Assembly: GCF_013127955.1 (NCBI RefSeq)
Contig: NZ_CP053435.1
Span: 1,736,001-1,800,000 of the forward strand
Direction of reading: 5' to 3'
Length of the DNA stretch: 64,000 bases
DNA from: Spirosoma taeanense
Lineage (GTDB): Bacteria; Bacteroidota; Bacteroidia; Cytophagales; Spirosomataceae
The first letter of the stretch is position 1; every line of letters starts with the position of its first letter. The position numbers and the translations under genes are program-made. A model generated the notes under the pieces. The model did not search any database. It was given only the letters and a program-made list of their open reading frames with translations, and was not told the origin of the DNA. Below are positions 31,961 to 41,591 of the stretch, in pieces.

Positions 31961-34702
31961 ATGAGCAACTCCTTCTACTTTTTTTTCCTCCTGCTTACCC
32001 TTCCCGCCTTCGCTCAGAAGACGTACACAACGCTGCAGGTGCCCGGTCGTGCGGAGTTCTGCAGCATTGACCCGGCTGGTAAATCGGTATTACCCAGCGG
32101 ACGCTACGTTAGTCCGGCGGGTAATACGATCCGCGTGACCAACGATCCATTCGGGATGGCACTCGCACCCAACGGTCAGCGCGCCGTTTTGCTGCACGAC
32201 GGCGTTCTGACGGTGATGGACCTGACAAAGGCCCCGAAGGCCATCCGCGTGCCTGACTATGCCGGTACGATCCCCCCTGTGCTGAAAGGCGGTTCATTTC
32301 TGGGCGTTGCCTTTGCACCCGACAACCGCACGGCCTACCTCAGCAATGGCGACAAAGGGCGCGTGCTGGTTTTTGATACCGATGCACTTCGACTGGTGGA
32401 CAGCATTAGCCTGGATGGCAACGGCTACGAAGACAGCTTTACGTCGGACCTGCTGCTGAACGGCAATGAACTGCTGGTACTCGACCGGGCCAATTTCCGG
32501 CTCGTCCGGATTGACCGGGCCACCCAGCGCATTACGGCCTCAATTCCAACCGGACGGCAGCCGTTCGGGCTGGCTCTCAGCCCCGACCGGAAGCTTGCTT
32601 TTGTGGCGAACGTGGGTCTGTATGTGTATCCGAAAGTGCCGGGCGTAACCAGAACCAACAAAGACACGATGGCCCTGAAATTTCCACCCTACGCGGCTCA
32701 TACGAAAGAGTCGGCCGAGGGAGTTGAAGCCGAAGGGCGACGGATTCCGGGACTGGGCAGTCCGCTGGCCGACGAGGCCATGAGCGTCTGGACAGTAGAC
32801 CTGGCAACGAATAAGGTTGTTAATCGCTTCAAGACCGGCGTGCAGATTGGTGAGATGATTGAGGAGGCCGAAGTGGTTGGCGGGGCCTCGCCCAACTCAG
32901 TGGCCGTGGGGGGGCGCTATGCCTACGTCTCCAACGCAACCAACGATAACCTCTCGGTGATTGATTACCGAACCCGCAAACTGGCAGGCACAATTTCGCT
33001 CCGTATCGACCCAAAGCTGGACCGCTACCGGGGCCTGATGCCGTTCGGACTGACGCTGACCGCCGACCAGAAAACGATTTACGTCGCCCTGCTGGCGCTC
33101 AACGCCGTTGCCGTCGTGGATGTTCCGACCCGTCGGGTCCGGGGCCTGATTCCTACGGGTTGGGGACCAACGCGCGTGGCGCTTTCTCCCGACGAAAAAA
33201 CGCTTTACGTTACGTCTGCCCGGGGCTACGGTGCCGGGCCGAACGGTGGGCAGAGTTTCGTGAAACCCCCGCAGGGAACATACATCGGCGACATTCAGCT
33301 CGGCACGTTTCAGGCCATCCCGGTGCCCACACTGGTTCAACTGGCGGTTTATACAAAGCAGGTGCTGGCCAACACCTATCAGACCGTTGCGCTCACCGAC
33401 AACGGCCGGAATCCGCTGCCGGTGCTGCCTAAAACGCGGCTGTCGCCAATCAAACACATTGTATATATCACCAAGGAAAACCGCACCTACGATGAAGTGC
33501 TGGGGCAACTGGCAACCGGCCGGGGCGATTCGACGCTGGCGCGGTTCGGGACGGGCGTAACGGTGCGGAGCCGGATTGCGACCAGCCGGGGCACCAGCGG
33601 CCGGACGAATGACCAGCCCGGCGATACGGTACGGATTACAGCCGCCGACATTTCGCCCAACCACGTTCACATTGCCCGCCAGTTTGCCTTCTCCGATAAT
33701 TTCTACTGCGATTCGGATGCCAGTATCCACGGACACCACTGGATGATGGGTACTATCCCGAACGAGTGGGTAGAGGCCAATGCTGCGTCGGAAGGGCGAT
33801 TCGACGCCTTTTCGAAAGCGCCCGGCCGGCGGTTTCCGAAAACGACCGGTGCCATCGACCCCGAAGATTACAACGAAATTGGCGGGCTGTGGGAAGCCCT
33901 GGAGCGAAACCGGGTTTCGTTTTTCAACTTCGGCGAGGCCAACGAGTATGCCGGGTCGGTGGAGGAGTGGACTACCACGCAGTTCGGTGCTGCGCAGTCG
34001 GTGGTGTTTCCGATGCCCAAGGCCGTCTATCCGCACACTTCGCGCAATTATGCGGGCTACAACACGAACATCCCCGACCAGTACCGGATGGAGCAGTTTG
34101 AACAGGAGTTCACGGCAAAATGGCTTAACGGTAAACAGACTATGCCGCAGCTCGTTACGGTCATGATTCCGAACGATCATGGCGCCAGCCCGCGTCCGGA
34201 TTTCGGTTACCCGTATCTGCACTCCTACATGGCCGATAACGACCTGGCGCTGGGCCGGATTCTGCACTTTCTGTCGCGCACCAAATACTGGAAGAACATG
34301 CTCGTGGTTGTTACCGAAGATGACCCGCAGGGGGGCGTTGATCACATTGATGCGCACCGCTCGCTGCTGATGCTGGCCGGGCCGTATGTCAAACGCGGGT
34401 ACGTGTCGCATACGCACGCCAACTTTGGCTCCATCCTCAAAGTGATCTACAACATCCTGGGCGTTGGCTACGTGAACCAGTACGATCTGACGGCCTCGCT
34501 GCTGCAGGATTTCTTTACCGACAAACCCGACTTCCGGCCGTACGATGTCGTCCTGCCTGATGGGCGTATTTTCGATCCGCAGCAGGCGATGAAACCCTAC
34601 AAAAAGCCATTCGACTGGCGTAAAATCCAGAAAGGCCCGGAGATGGACGACCGCGCTGACCAGCGGGCCGAGCATTACCGGCAGCAGAACGAAGGCAACT
34701 AA
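31961..34702 (+). CDS. Bifunctional YncE beta-propeller / phosphoesterase family protein
   Basis: 913 aa from MSNSFYFFFLLLTLPAFAQ, which is a signal peptide. Residues about 30-480 are YVTN/YncE-like propeller blades (GMALAPNGQRAVLLHDG, GLALSPDRKLAFVAN, RVALSPDEKTLYVTS). From about 515 is a phosphoesterase domain of the phospholipase C/AcpA type: HIVYITKENRTYDEVLG with the metal-binding Glu-Asn and Thr nucleophile, then SIHGHHWM, MIPNDHGASPR and VTEDDPQGGVDHIDAHRS. It likely cleaves phosphoesters in the periplasm. It overlaps operonically with the PhnZ-like gene (1-bp gap). Confidence 0.87.
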   Translation: MSNSFYFFFLLLTLPAFAQKTYTTLQVPGRAEFCSIDPAGKSVLPSGRYVSPAGNTIRVTNDPFGMALAPNGQRAVLLHDGVLTVMDLTKAPKAIRVPDYAGTIPPVLKGGSFLGVAFAPDNRTAYLSNGDKGRVLVFDTDALRLVDSISLDGNGYEDSFTSDLLLNGNELLVLDRANFRLVRIDRATQRITASIPTGRQPFGLALSPDRKLAFVANVGLYVYPKVPGVTRTNKDTMALKFPPYAAHTKESAEGVEAEGRRIPGLGSPLADEAMSVWTVDLATNKVVNRFKTGVQIGEMIEEAEVVGGASPNSVAVGGRYAYVSNATNDNLSVIDYRTRKLAGTISLRIDPKLDRYRGLMPFGLTLTADQKTIYVALLALNAVAVVDVPTRRVRGLIPTGWGPTRVALSPDEKTLYVTSARGYGAGPNGGQSFVKPPQGTYIGDIQLGTFQAIPVPTLVQLAVYTKQVLANTYQTVALTDNGRNPLPVLPKTRLSPIKHIVYITKENRTYDEVLGQLATGRGDSTLARFGTGVTVRSRIATSRGTSGRTNDQPGDTVRITAADISPNHVHIARQFAFSDNFYCDSDASIHGHHWMMGTIPNEWVEANAASEGRFDAFSKAPGRRFPKTTGAIDPEDYNEIGGLWEALERNRVSFFNFGEANEYAGSVEEWTTTQFGAAQSVVFPMPKAVYPHTSRNYAGYNTNIPDQYRMEQFEQEFTAKWLNGKQTMPQLVTVMIPNDHGASPRPDFGYPYLHSYMADNDLALGRILHFLSRTKYWKNMLVVVTEDDPQGGVDHIDAHRSLLMLAGPYVKRGYVSHTHANFGSILKVIYNILGVGYVNQYDLTASLLQDFFTDKPDFRPYDVVLPDGRIFDPQQAMKPYKKPFDWRKIQKGPEMDDRADQRAEHYRQQNEGN

Positions 34703-34754
34703 ACGCCGGGTAACCTCTGTACGGGAACCCTTTATCTTTCCAACTTTTCATCGG

Positions 34755-36998
34755 ATGGTTCAACTCTATACGTTCCTGCTGTGTCTGTTTGTTAGCTCTG
34801 GGTATGCCCAAACGCTTACCGGTCTGGTAAAGGATAACCGCACCAACCGGCCACTGGCGGGGGTAACGGTGCAGCTTCTAACGACAACGAAGGGAACGCA
34901 GACGGATGCGCAGGGGCGTTTTTTGTTTCAATCGTTACCCGAAGGAAGTTACCGGCTCAGCCTGAGTTCCGTAGGGTATCGTACCCACGAGCAGCGCGTA
35001 ACGTTGACCGGGGAGCCATCCGGCGAGGTGATAATTACCCTGGAGCCCGCCGTTCTTCAACTGAATGAGCAGATGGTTACCACGGCCCAGCGGAGCGAGA
35101 CTCCGGATTTTGTCCGGCCGGAAATAACGACGGTCCTCACCAGCCGCGACCTTCGGCAGCGCTCGCCCAGAACCGTGCCCGAAGCGTTGTTCGGAGCGAC
35201 GGGCGTCTGGCTGCAGAAGACGACCCATGGCGGAGGCTCGCCGTTTGTACGCGGCCTGACGGGTCAGCAGACGCTCCTGCTGGTGGATGGTATCCGGCTT
35301 AACAACGCGACGTTCCGCTCGGGGCCGAACCAGTACCTGAACACCATCGACCCGCAGAGCGTCGGGCAGATAGAGGTCGTGCGCAGCAGCGGCTCGGTAG
35401 CCTACGGCTCTGATGCCATCGGGGGCGTGGTGAATGTCTTCACGAAGACCCCGCAGTTCAGGGATCAGCGCGGCTTTTCGGGCAGCGTTTTTGTGAAAGC
35501 GGCTACGCAGGGTATGGAGGCCACCGGTCGTGCTGAGCTGGACTATCAGTCGCCTGGCGTAGCCGTGCTGGGCGCCATCGCTTACCGCAAATTTGGTGAT
35601 CTGGTGGCGGGGCAGGGAATCGGCCGTCAGGCACCCACGGGTTATAACCAGCTTTCGGGCGATGTGAAGGCCCGCTTCCGGTTGTCGGACCGGTACCGGC
35701 TGACCGTCGCCTATCAGGATCTCAACCAGGACAGCGTACCTGTTTACTACCGTGTCAAACTGGAAAATTACGCCTATTACCAGTTTAACCCGCAACGGCG
35801 GCAACTGGGTTACGCGCGTCTGGAAGGATTTTTTAACCGGCGGTTTCTGCATACTGTGGAACTGACAACCTCCTGGCAGCGCCAGACCGAAGGGCGGCAG
35901 AGCCAGCGAAACGGCAACCCAACGGCCGTTTATGAGCGCGACGAAACTACCACCACGGGGCTTACGCTGCTGGCCCGTGCGAGTCCGGCCCGCAACTGGC
36001 AGATGCAGAATGGAGTGGAATGGTATTTCGACCGGGTGCGCAGCGGGCGCGAGGATTTCAATACACAAACCGGCATCGGAACGCTCAAACGGGGACTTTA
36101 TCCCGACCGGGCGACCATGAGCAGTCTGGGCGTGTTCTCGCTGCATACAGTTACGGTAAAGCGGCTCACCCTGACGGCGGGTGGCCGCTACAACGCTTTC
36201 CGGATTGTTACCCCGGAAGCTACGCTGGGTCAGGCCAGCATCCGGCCGTCGGCACTGGTAGGTAACCTCGGGGCTTCGCTGGCGCTGCTGTCGACTGTTC
36301 GGCTGGTGGGCTCGGTGCAGTCGGCGTTCCGCGCCCCGAACGTCGATGACCTGGGTACCCTCGGGATTGTGGATTTTCGGTATGAAGTCCCGAACCCGGC
36401 GCTGCAGCCTGAGCGGTCATTTAACAAAGAGGCAGGCGTAAAAATCCGTACCCAACGATTTTCGGCTCAGGTGCTGGCGTATCATAACCACCTGAGCAAC
36501 TTTATCAGCCGGGTTCGGGCCGGCCGGGATTCCATTCAGGGGTACCCGGTTTATCTGAAGCAGAACAGCGCGGAGTCGTTCATTCGGGGGCTGGAAGCCG
36601 AAGCCGAGTATGAACTGGTCGCCAACTGGCTTGCCTACGCGGGCATGACCTACACCTACGGTCAGAACGTGTCGGCGAACGAACCCTTCCGGCGGATTCC
36701 ACCCCTGAACGGCCGTGTGGGACTGACCTATCAGTCGGCAGGCTGGTGGGCGCGGGCTGAACTGCTGTACGCCGGGGCACAAACCCGGCTGGCCAGGGGC
36801 GATCAGGACGACAACCGCATTGCAAAAGGGGGCACGCCTGCCTGGCAGGTCATCAACCTCAACGGCGGCTACCGCTGGCGTGGGCTAACCATTAGCGCCG
36901 AACTTCAGAACCTGACCAACGAAGCGTATCGCACGCACGGCTCAGGACTGGACGGCGTTGGACGGAGTGCGTGGCTGTCGGTGTTGGTCGGTTTCTAG
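34755..36998 (+). CDS. TonB-dependent outer membrane receptor (non-SusC)
   Basis: 747 aa. Signal peptide (1-18), a carboxypeptidase-like domain (LTGLVKDNRTNRPLAGVTV), a plug with TVPEALFGATGVWLQKT ... VRGLTGQQTLLLVDGIRLNN ... SVAYGSDAIGGVVNV, and a barrel ending LSVLVGF. The layout resembles vitamin B12/siderophore receptors (BtuB/CirA class), without a SusD partner. It follows the phosphoesterase by 52 bp and could import a released metal or phosphonate-bound ligand. Confidence 0.9.
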   Translation: MVQLYTFLLCLFVSSGYAQTLTGLVKDNRTNRPLAGVTVQLLTTTKGTQTDAQGRFLFQSLPEGSYRLSLSSVGYRTHEQRVTLTGEPSGEVIITLEPAVLQLNEQMVTTAQRSETPDFVRPEITTVLTSRDLRQRSPRTVPEALFGATGVWLQKTTHGGGSPFVRGLTGQQTLLLVDGIRLNNATFRSGPNQYLNTIDPQSVGQIEVVRSSGSVAYGSDAIGGVVNVFTKTPQFRDQRGFSGSVFVKAATQGMEATGRAELDYQSPGVAVLGAIAYRKFGDLVAGQGIGRQAPTGYNQLSGDVKARFRLSDRYRLTVAYQDLNQDSVPVYYRVKLENYAYYQFNPQRRQLGYARLEGFFNRRFLHTVELTTSWQRQTEGRQSQRNGNPTAVYERDETTTTGLTLLARASPARNWQMQNGVEWYFDRVRSGREDFNTQTGIGTLKRGLYPDRATMSSLGVFSLHTVTVKRLTLTAGGRYNAFRIVTPEATLGQASIRPSALVGNLGASLALLSTVRLVGSVQSAFRAPNVDDLGTLGIVDFRYEVPNPALQPERSFNKEAGVKIRTQRFSAQVLAYHNHLSNFISRVRAGRDSIQGYPVYLKQNSAESFIRGLEAEAEYELVANWLAYAGMTYTYGQNVSANEPFRRIPPLNGRVGLTYQSAGWWARAELLYAGAQTRLARGDQDDNRIAKGGTPAWQVINLNGGYRWRGLTISAELQNLTNEAYRTHGSGLDGVGRSAWLSVLVGF

Positions 36999-37100
36999 AA
37001 AATCGCTTTATTGAAAGCCGATGGCCACCCGTGGTGCATGCCGGACTATGTGGCAGTTCTGAATGACGCCCGGTGGCAACCGACAACCTGAAGCAGACTC

Positions 37101-38378
37101 ATGACAAAATCGTTTCTTCGCCACCCCACCGTTTTTATGCTTTTTGGCGCAACGGCTGCCTTTTGTACGTATGCCTGCATGTACGCGTTCCGGAAAGGGA
37201 TCACTGCCGTTACATTCGAAGGGCTGGCGTTTGCGGGCATCAGTTACAAAATATGGCTCATTACGGCGCAGGTACTGGGCTACGCGGCTTCCAAACGAAT
37301 TGGTGTCAAGGTGGTGTCGGAGATGTCGCCGGGACGCCGGGCGGCCAATATCCTGCTGTTTATCGGCTGCGCTGAACTGGCACTGCTGGGATTCGCGCTC
37401 GTTCCTGCTCCTTACAACATTATTTTCCTGTTTCTGAACGGCCTGCCGCTGGGTATGGTGTACGGGATTATGCTCGGCTTTCTGGAAGGTCGCCGACAAA
37501 CCGATGCATTAGTGGCGGGACTGACCGCTTCGTTTATTTTTGCGTCGGGCTTTGTTAAAACGGTCGCTCTGACCATCCGGGCCGATTGGGGGGTGTCGGA
37601 GTTCTGGCTGCCGTTCGTGACGGGACTGCTGTTTGTGCCGCCCCTGCTGCTGGCCGTGTATGCCCTGACGCTGCTGCCCCCGCCCACGGCCGAGGACCGT
37701 GCCCTGCGCACCGAACGACGACCCATGGATGCCAACGAGCGCCGGGCGTTTGTGCGCAACTTCGGGCCGGGGCTGGTACTGCTCATTGCGTCTTACGTGC
37801 TGCTGTCGGCCTTCCGGGATTTTCGAGACAACTTCGGCCCCGAGATCCTGCGCGATGCCGGGGTGGAAAATGCCGGGATTTTTGCCCGCACCGAAACGCT
37901 GGTAGCCGTTGGGGTCTTGATTGTTATGGCCCTGCTGCAGCGCGTAACGAATAACTTCCGGGCCTTCATGCTGCTGAACGGGATCATGCTGGCGGGCGGG
38001 CTGCTGGTGGGCGTCAGTACCTGGGCGTACTCAACGGGACTACTGAGTCCGGGCACCTGGTTTCTGCTGACGGGGCTGGGGCTGTATATGGGCTATGTAC
38101 CCTGCAACGGGCTGTACTTCGAGCGGCTGGTTGCTGCCTTCCGTTACGTCAGCACCGTCGGCTTCATCGTAACGCTGGCGGACTGGTATGGCTACCTGGG
38201 CAGCGTGGCCGTGCTGCTATACAAAAACTTCGGACAGGCGTCCATCAGTTTCCGCGAGTTCTTTGTAAACGGAGCTTACATCCTGTCGGTGGTATACGGT
38301 GTGCTGGTCATCCTTTCGTTTCTCTATTTCCGGCAACGATACCGCCAGGAGCCGGTTGTCGCGGAGCCAGTGGCTTGA
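37101..38378 (+). CDS. DUF5690-family MFS-like transporter
   Basis: 425 aa with about 12 hydrophobic segments. The start has CTYACMYAFRKGITAVTF, resembling the organophosphate:phosphate antiporter (GlpT/UhpT) N-terminal pattern with a YAFRK motif. The C-terminal tail is hydrophilic. As a member of the DUF5690 group it may move an organophosphate or phosphonate across the inner membrane, which would suit the locus. The function is inferred. Confidence 0.75.
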   Translation: MTKSFLRHPTVFMLFGATAAFCTYACMYAFRKGITAVTFEGLAFAGISYKIWLITAQVLGYAASKRIGVKVVSEMSPGRRAANILLFIGCAELALLGFALVPAPYNIIFLFLNGLPLGMVYGIMLGFLEGRRQTDALVAGLTASFIFASGFVKTVALTIRADWGVSEFWLPFVTGLLFVPPLLLAVYALTLLPPPTAEDRALRTERRPMDANERRAFVRNFGPGLVLLIASYVLLSAFRDFRDNFGPEILRDAGVENAGIFARTETLVAVGVLIVMALLQRVTNNFRAFMLLNGIMLAGGLLVGVSTWAYSTGLLSPGTWFLLTGLGLYMGYVPCNGLYFERLVAAFRYVSTVGFIVTLADWYGYLGSVAVLLYKNFGQASISFREFFVNGAYILSVVYGVLVILSFLYFRQRYRQEPVVAEPVA

Positions 38379-38442
38379 TTGCTACCGGCTGGTTACATTC
38401 TGCGTAAAGAAAAAGCTATCTTGGGTCACCAATCCGGTTCTT

Positions 38443-39999
38443 ATGAACGTGTTTTTTCTGTGGGCTGCTCTGTTTGCTGGCAGCGGAATTGCCCAGTCTG
38501 TATCGGCCCAGTCGAGTAAGAGCACCACCGATGCCGTTGCGCGCTATGACGCCTACGTGCAGCAGGCCGTGCGCGACTGGCGGGTGCCGGGCCTGACCGT
38601 AACGGTAGTCAAAGACGGTCGCGTGCTGCTCAAAAAAGGCTACGGTGTCCGCGAACTGGGTAAGCCCGACCCTGTGAATACCCAGACGCTTTTCGCAATT
38701 GCATCAACCACCAAAGCCATGACGGCGGCTTGCCTGGGCATGCTGGTGGACGAAGGTAAACTCCATTGGGACGATCCCGTCAGCAATTACCTGCCCGATT
38801 TTCAGCTCTACGACGCGGCCGTTACGCGGGAACTGCGGGTGCGGGATCTGCTGATTCATAATACAGGAGTGGGAAACGCAGATTTCCTCTGGACGACCCT
38901 TCAGCTAACACCCGACGAAATTCTGCGCCGGATGCGGCTGATCAGGCCCGTCTACTCGCTTCGGGCCGGGTTCATCTATCAGAATATCATGTACCTGGCT
39001 GCCGGTAAGGTAATTGAAAAGGCAGCCGGTATGCCGTGGGAGACGTTTGTCCGGCGACGCATATTCGAGCCGCTTGGCATGCGCCGGACCCGGGCGCTTT
39101 TTCGGGAGGTTACCGACGAAAACCGGGCGAAACCACATGTCATCAGCAACGATACGCTCCGGATCGTTGGTAGCCGGGCGGAGGAAGCATCGGTGGATGC
39201 GATTGGGCCGGCCGGGTCGGTCTGGTCGTGCGCCGATGATCTGGCGATCTGGATGCAGTGCATGCTCGATACAGCGCGTGTGGTGGGTGGTAAACCCCTG
39301 CTCAAACCCGCCACCTGGGCCGAGTTGTTCCGGCCGCAGACCCTCGTTCCGGCCAGCCAGTTTTACCCCACGCAGCAGCTGACGCAGCCAAGCTGGACAA
39401 CCTATGGCCTGGGCTGGTTTCAGCAGGACTACCGGGGCCATCGGGTTAACTTTCATACAGGCAGTCTGACGGGCATGATCGCCCTGCATGGTCAGTTGCC
39501 GGATCAGAAACTGGCTGTGTATGTGCAGGGAAATCTCGACCATGCCGAACTGCGCCACGCGCTGATGTTCCGCGCCTTTGACGACTTTGCGCTGGGCAGT
39601 AGCCGCGACTGGAGCGCGGAGTTTCGAAAACTTTATGACGACCTGCACCAGAGCGCCAGAATGACCGATCAGAGAACCAGTAACCTGCGGGTGGCTGATG
39701 CGAAACCATCGTTGCCGCTAACTGCCTATACCGGCACTTATACGGATCCGCTCTACGGCCGGGTCGACGTCACGCTGCAGGATAGTACACTGCAAATTTC
39801 TATCAATAACGTTCTCACCGGGAAACTGACGCACTGGCATTTCAACACGTTTCGGCTGGTGTATGATCAGTTCTGGAACGGGCACGATTCCGTTGGCTTC
39901 TCACTCAATGCCGAGGGCAGTCTGGTCCGGCTGAGCTGGGCCGGAGCCGAGTTTACCCGTACGCCCGAAGCAGGTACGAAGGGCGTAGCCGAGCGATAA
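38443..39999 (+). CDS. Serine beta-lactamase-like hydrolase (class C fold)
   Basis: 518 aa from MNVFFLWAALFAGSGIAQS, a signal peptide; the frame reaches 48 codons further but overlaps the transporter. The penicillin-binding-like domain has ASTTKAMTA (SxxK) near residue 87, IYQNIMYLAAG (YxN) near 180 and HTGSLTGMI (HTG, replacing KTG) near 335. A DUF3471-like beta domain follows from about 420 (YTGTYTDPLYG). Such proteins act as peptidases or esterases in the periplasm. No clear tie to the phosphonate genes beyond position. Confidence 0.88.
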   Translation: MNVFFLWAALFAGSGIAQSVSAQSSKSTTDAVARYDAYVQQAVRDWRVPGLTVTVVKDGRVLLKKGYGVRELGKPDPVNTQTLFAIASTTKAMTAACLGMLVDEGKLHWDDPVSNYLPDFQLYDAAVTRELRVRDLLIHNTGVGNADFLWTTLQLTPDEILRRMRLIRPVYSLRAGFIYQNIMYLAAGKVIEKAAGMPWETFVRRRIFEPLGMRRTRALFREVTDENRAKPHVISNDTLRIVGSRAEEASVDAIGPAGSVWSCADDLAIWMQCMLDTARVVGGKPLLKPATWAELFRPQTLVPASQFYPTQQLTQPSWTTYGLGWFQQDYRGHRVNFHTGSLTGMIALHGQLPDQKLAVYVQGNLDHAELRHALMFRAFDDFALGSSRDWSAEFRKLYDDLHQSARMTDQRTSNLRVADAKPSLPLTAYTGTYTDPLYGRVDVTLQDSTLQISINNVLTGKLTHWHFNTFRLVYDQFWNGHDSVGFSLNAEGSLVRLSWAGAEFTRTPEAGTKGVAER

Positions 40000-40178
40000 T
40001 TTCTGCCGTTAACGCCGGCCAAATCAGGTCCTGTTGAGCCGTTGGCTAACGCGCTGCTATTAATTCTATTAAATTCATGTATTAGTCAGACTAAAATTCA
40101 AACAGTTGGCTGAAACGCGCCGTTACCCGACTGAATAACACAACAATAACACAACGTTTAACTCAACTAAAACACGTT

Positions 40179-40835
40179 ATGAGGAAAGGAACAATTGCTC
40201 TGGGACTGCTGATGGCATTTTCGGCGACGGGCGTTTCGTTTGCACAGCAAAACAGTGCGATGACCAATTCGGGTACCGCGATGACGGTAGGCCGGGAAAG
40301 TAAGGCAGAATTCGATCGAATGAATCAGAAAGGAGCTGCTATGGTGGCCGCTATTCAGCCGACGAGTGCCAAATTGTCGAGCGCCGATCAGGCCCTGATG
40401 ATGGAAGTAGCGAAGGGTGGCATGATGCAACTGGAGGTCAGCAAGATTGCGGTTCAAAAAGCGAGCAATGAAGAGGTACGCCAGTTAGCGCAGGCCGAAG
40501 TAGAAGAACAGACCGGACTGTCGGCCAAACTGAAAGAGATTGCCGATGCGAAGGGTGTTACGCTGCCCAGTGCGCCGGATGCTGAGACGCAGACGAAGCT
40601 AACCCAGATGCAGGGAATGTCGGGTGCCGAATTCGACCGGACATATGTTAGCGAAAGTGGCGTAAAAGGCCATGAGAAACTCGATATGGTGATGAGCAAA
40701 GTGCGGTCAAACGCGTCGGACAGCAACCTGAAAAACATCGAAAAGGCGGCTCATCCGCTGGTGAAAGCCCACCTGAAGGTGTCGCGGGAGATCATGAATA
40801 AAATGTCGGGTAACGGTATGTCGGGATCGCGCTAA
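40179..40835 (+). CDS. DUF4142 ferritin-like exported protein
   Basis: 218 aa. Signal peptide to about residue 23, a low-complexity Met/Ser linker, then the DUF4142 helical domain (LSSADQALMMEVAKGGMMQLEVSKIAVQKA ... VRQLAQAEVEEQTGL). It is predicted ferritin-like; the function is unknown. It stands alone between long gaps and ends in a strong terminator. The 180 bases before it hold no visible gene or clear promoter box. Confidence 0.85.
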   Translation: MRKGTIALGLLMAFSATGVSFAQQNSAMTNSGTAMTVGRESKAEFDRMNQKGAAMVAAIQPTSAKLSSADQALMMEVAKGGMMQLEVSKIAVQKASNEEVRQLAQAEVEEQTGLSAKLKEIADAKGVTLPSAPDAETQTKLTQMQGMSGAEFDRTYVSESGVKGHEKLDMVMSKVRSNASDSNLKNIEKAAHPLVKAHLKVSREIMNKMSGNGMSGSR

Positions 40836-40887
40836 GCCGTCAATCAGGCCAGTGGGCTGAAGTAAAGCCCGGTTTTCGAGTTCCTGA

Positions 40888-40925
40888 AGCGGGCAGATGA
40901 CGTCGTGTCATCTGCCCGCTTTTTG
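40888..40925 (+). terminator. Terminator of DUF4142 gene
   Basis: 14-bp perfect stem (40888-40901 and 40907-40920) with a 5-nt loop, followed by T5. Confidence 0.9.
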
Positions 40926-40943
40926 TTGGTTAGCTTCCATTAA

Positions 40944-40985
40944 ATTCAGGTTTCATTTTTGTATATTTGACGGATAAACCTGAAT
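40944..40985 (+). promoter_or_regulatory. -7 box enclosed by 10-bp inverted repeat before GMC dehydrogenase operon
   Basis: TATATTTG (40962-40969) matches the TAnnTTTG -7 box. ATTCAGGTTT (40944-40953) and AAACCTGAAT (40976-40985) are perfect reverse complements on either side of it. The gene starts at 40996. A dimeric regulator bound here would cover the promoter. Confidence 0.55.
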
Positions 40986-40995
40986 GAGATAACGA

Positions 40996-41538
40996 GTGAA
41001 ACGACGTAGTGCTCTTCTAAATCTGGCCGGAGCCGTTGGCGGCCTAATCAGCCTGCCGGCCTGGGCCAGCGGCTGGACATCCGAAACGGTCCGTCCCCTC
41101 AACCCGTTTTTGTCGCGCAGTCAGGACGAGCTGCTGGCCGATCTGGCCGAAACCATTATCCCGGCAACCGACACGCCCGGCGCCAAAGCCCTGAACGTTC
41201 ATCAGTTTATTCAGAAAGTTGTGGCCGACTGCTACGACAAACCATCTGCCGAAACCTTCCGGAAAGGACTGGCCGCTGTCGACGAACTGGCGCAGAAGTC
41301 ATTCGGGAAGCCGTTCAGTCAGGGCGACACTACCCAGCGCATCGGCGTTCTGAACCAGCTCGCGCAGTCGACGGATGCGGACCAGAAAAACTTCTACTCG
41401 ATGGTGAAGGGGTTAACGATTCGGGGCTACATGAGCTCGGAATACGTCATGACCAACCTGACTCATTATGAGATGATACCCGGCCGCTACCACGGCTGCG
41501 TTCCGGTTCCGGCCAAACCCATTTCCCAAACAAAATAA
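40996..41538 (+). CDS. Gluconate 2-dehydrogenase subunit 3 family protein
   Basis: 180 aa with a GTG start; the ATG at 40984 is followed at once by a stop in its frame. The N-terminus KRRSALLNLAGAVGGL resembles a Tat signal. The rest is the small-subunit fold (LLADLAETIIPATDTPGAKALNVHQFI ... YYDK-like). It partners the GMC oxidoreductase encoded 53 bp downstream and probably carries it through the Tat pathway as a complex. Confidence 0.87.
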   Translation: MKRRSALLNLAGAVGGLISLPAWASGWTSETVRPLNPFLSRSQDELLADLAETIIPATDTPGAKALNVHQFIQKVVADCYDKPSAETFRKGLAAVDELAQKSFGKPFSQGDTTQRIGVLNQLAQSTDADQKNFYSMVKGLTIRGYMSSEYVMTNLTHYEMIPGRYHGCVPVPAKPISQTK

Positions 41539-41591
41539 TTGTCATTGGTTGTCAGCTGCAATGAATGACTACGCAATGACTTTTCAATAGC

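Noticed and set aside
32897-34675. 592-aa minus-strand open frame inside the phosphoesterase gene
   Set aside because: Antisense shadow; the plus-strand protein has complete propeller and phosphoesterase motifs and a signal peptide.
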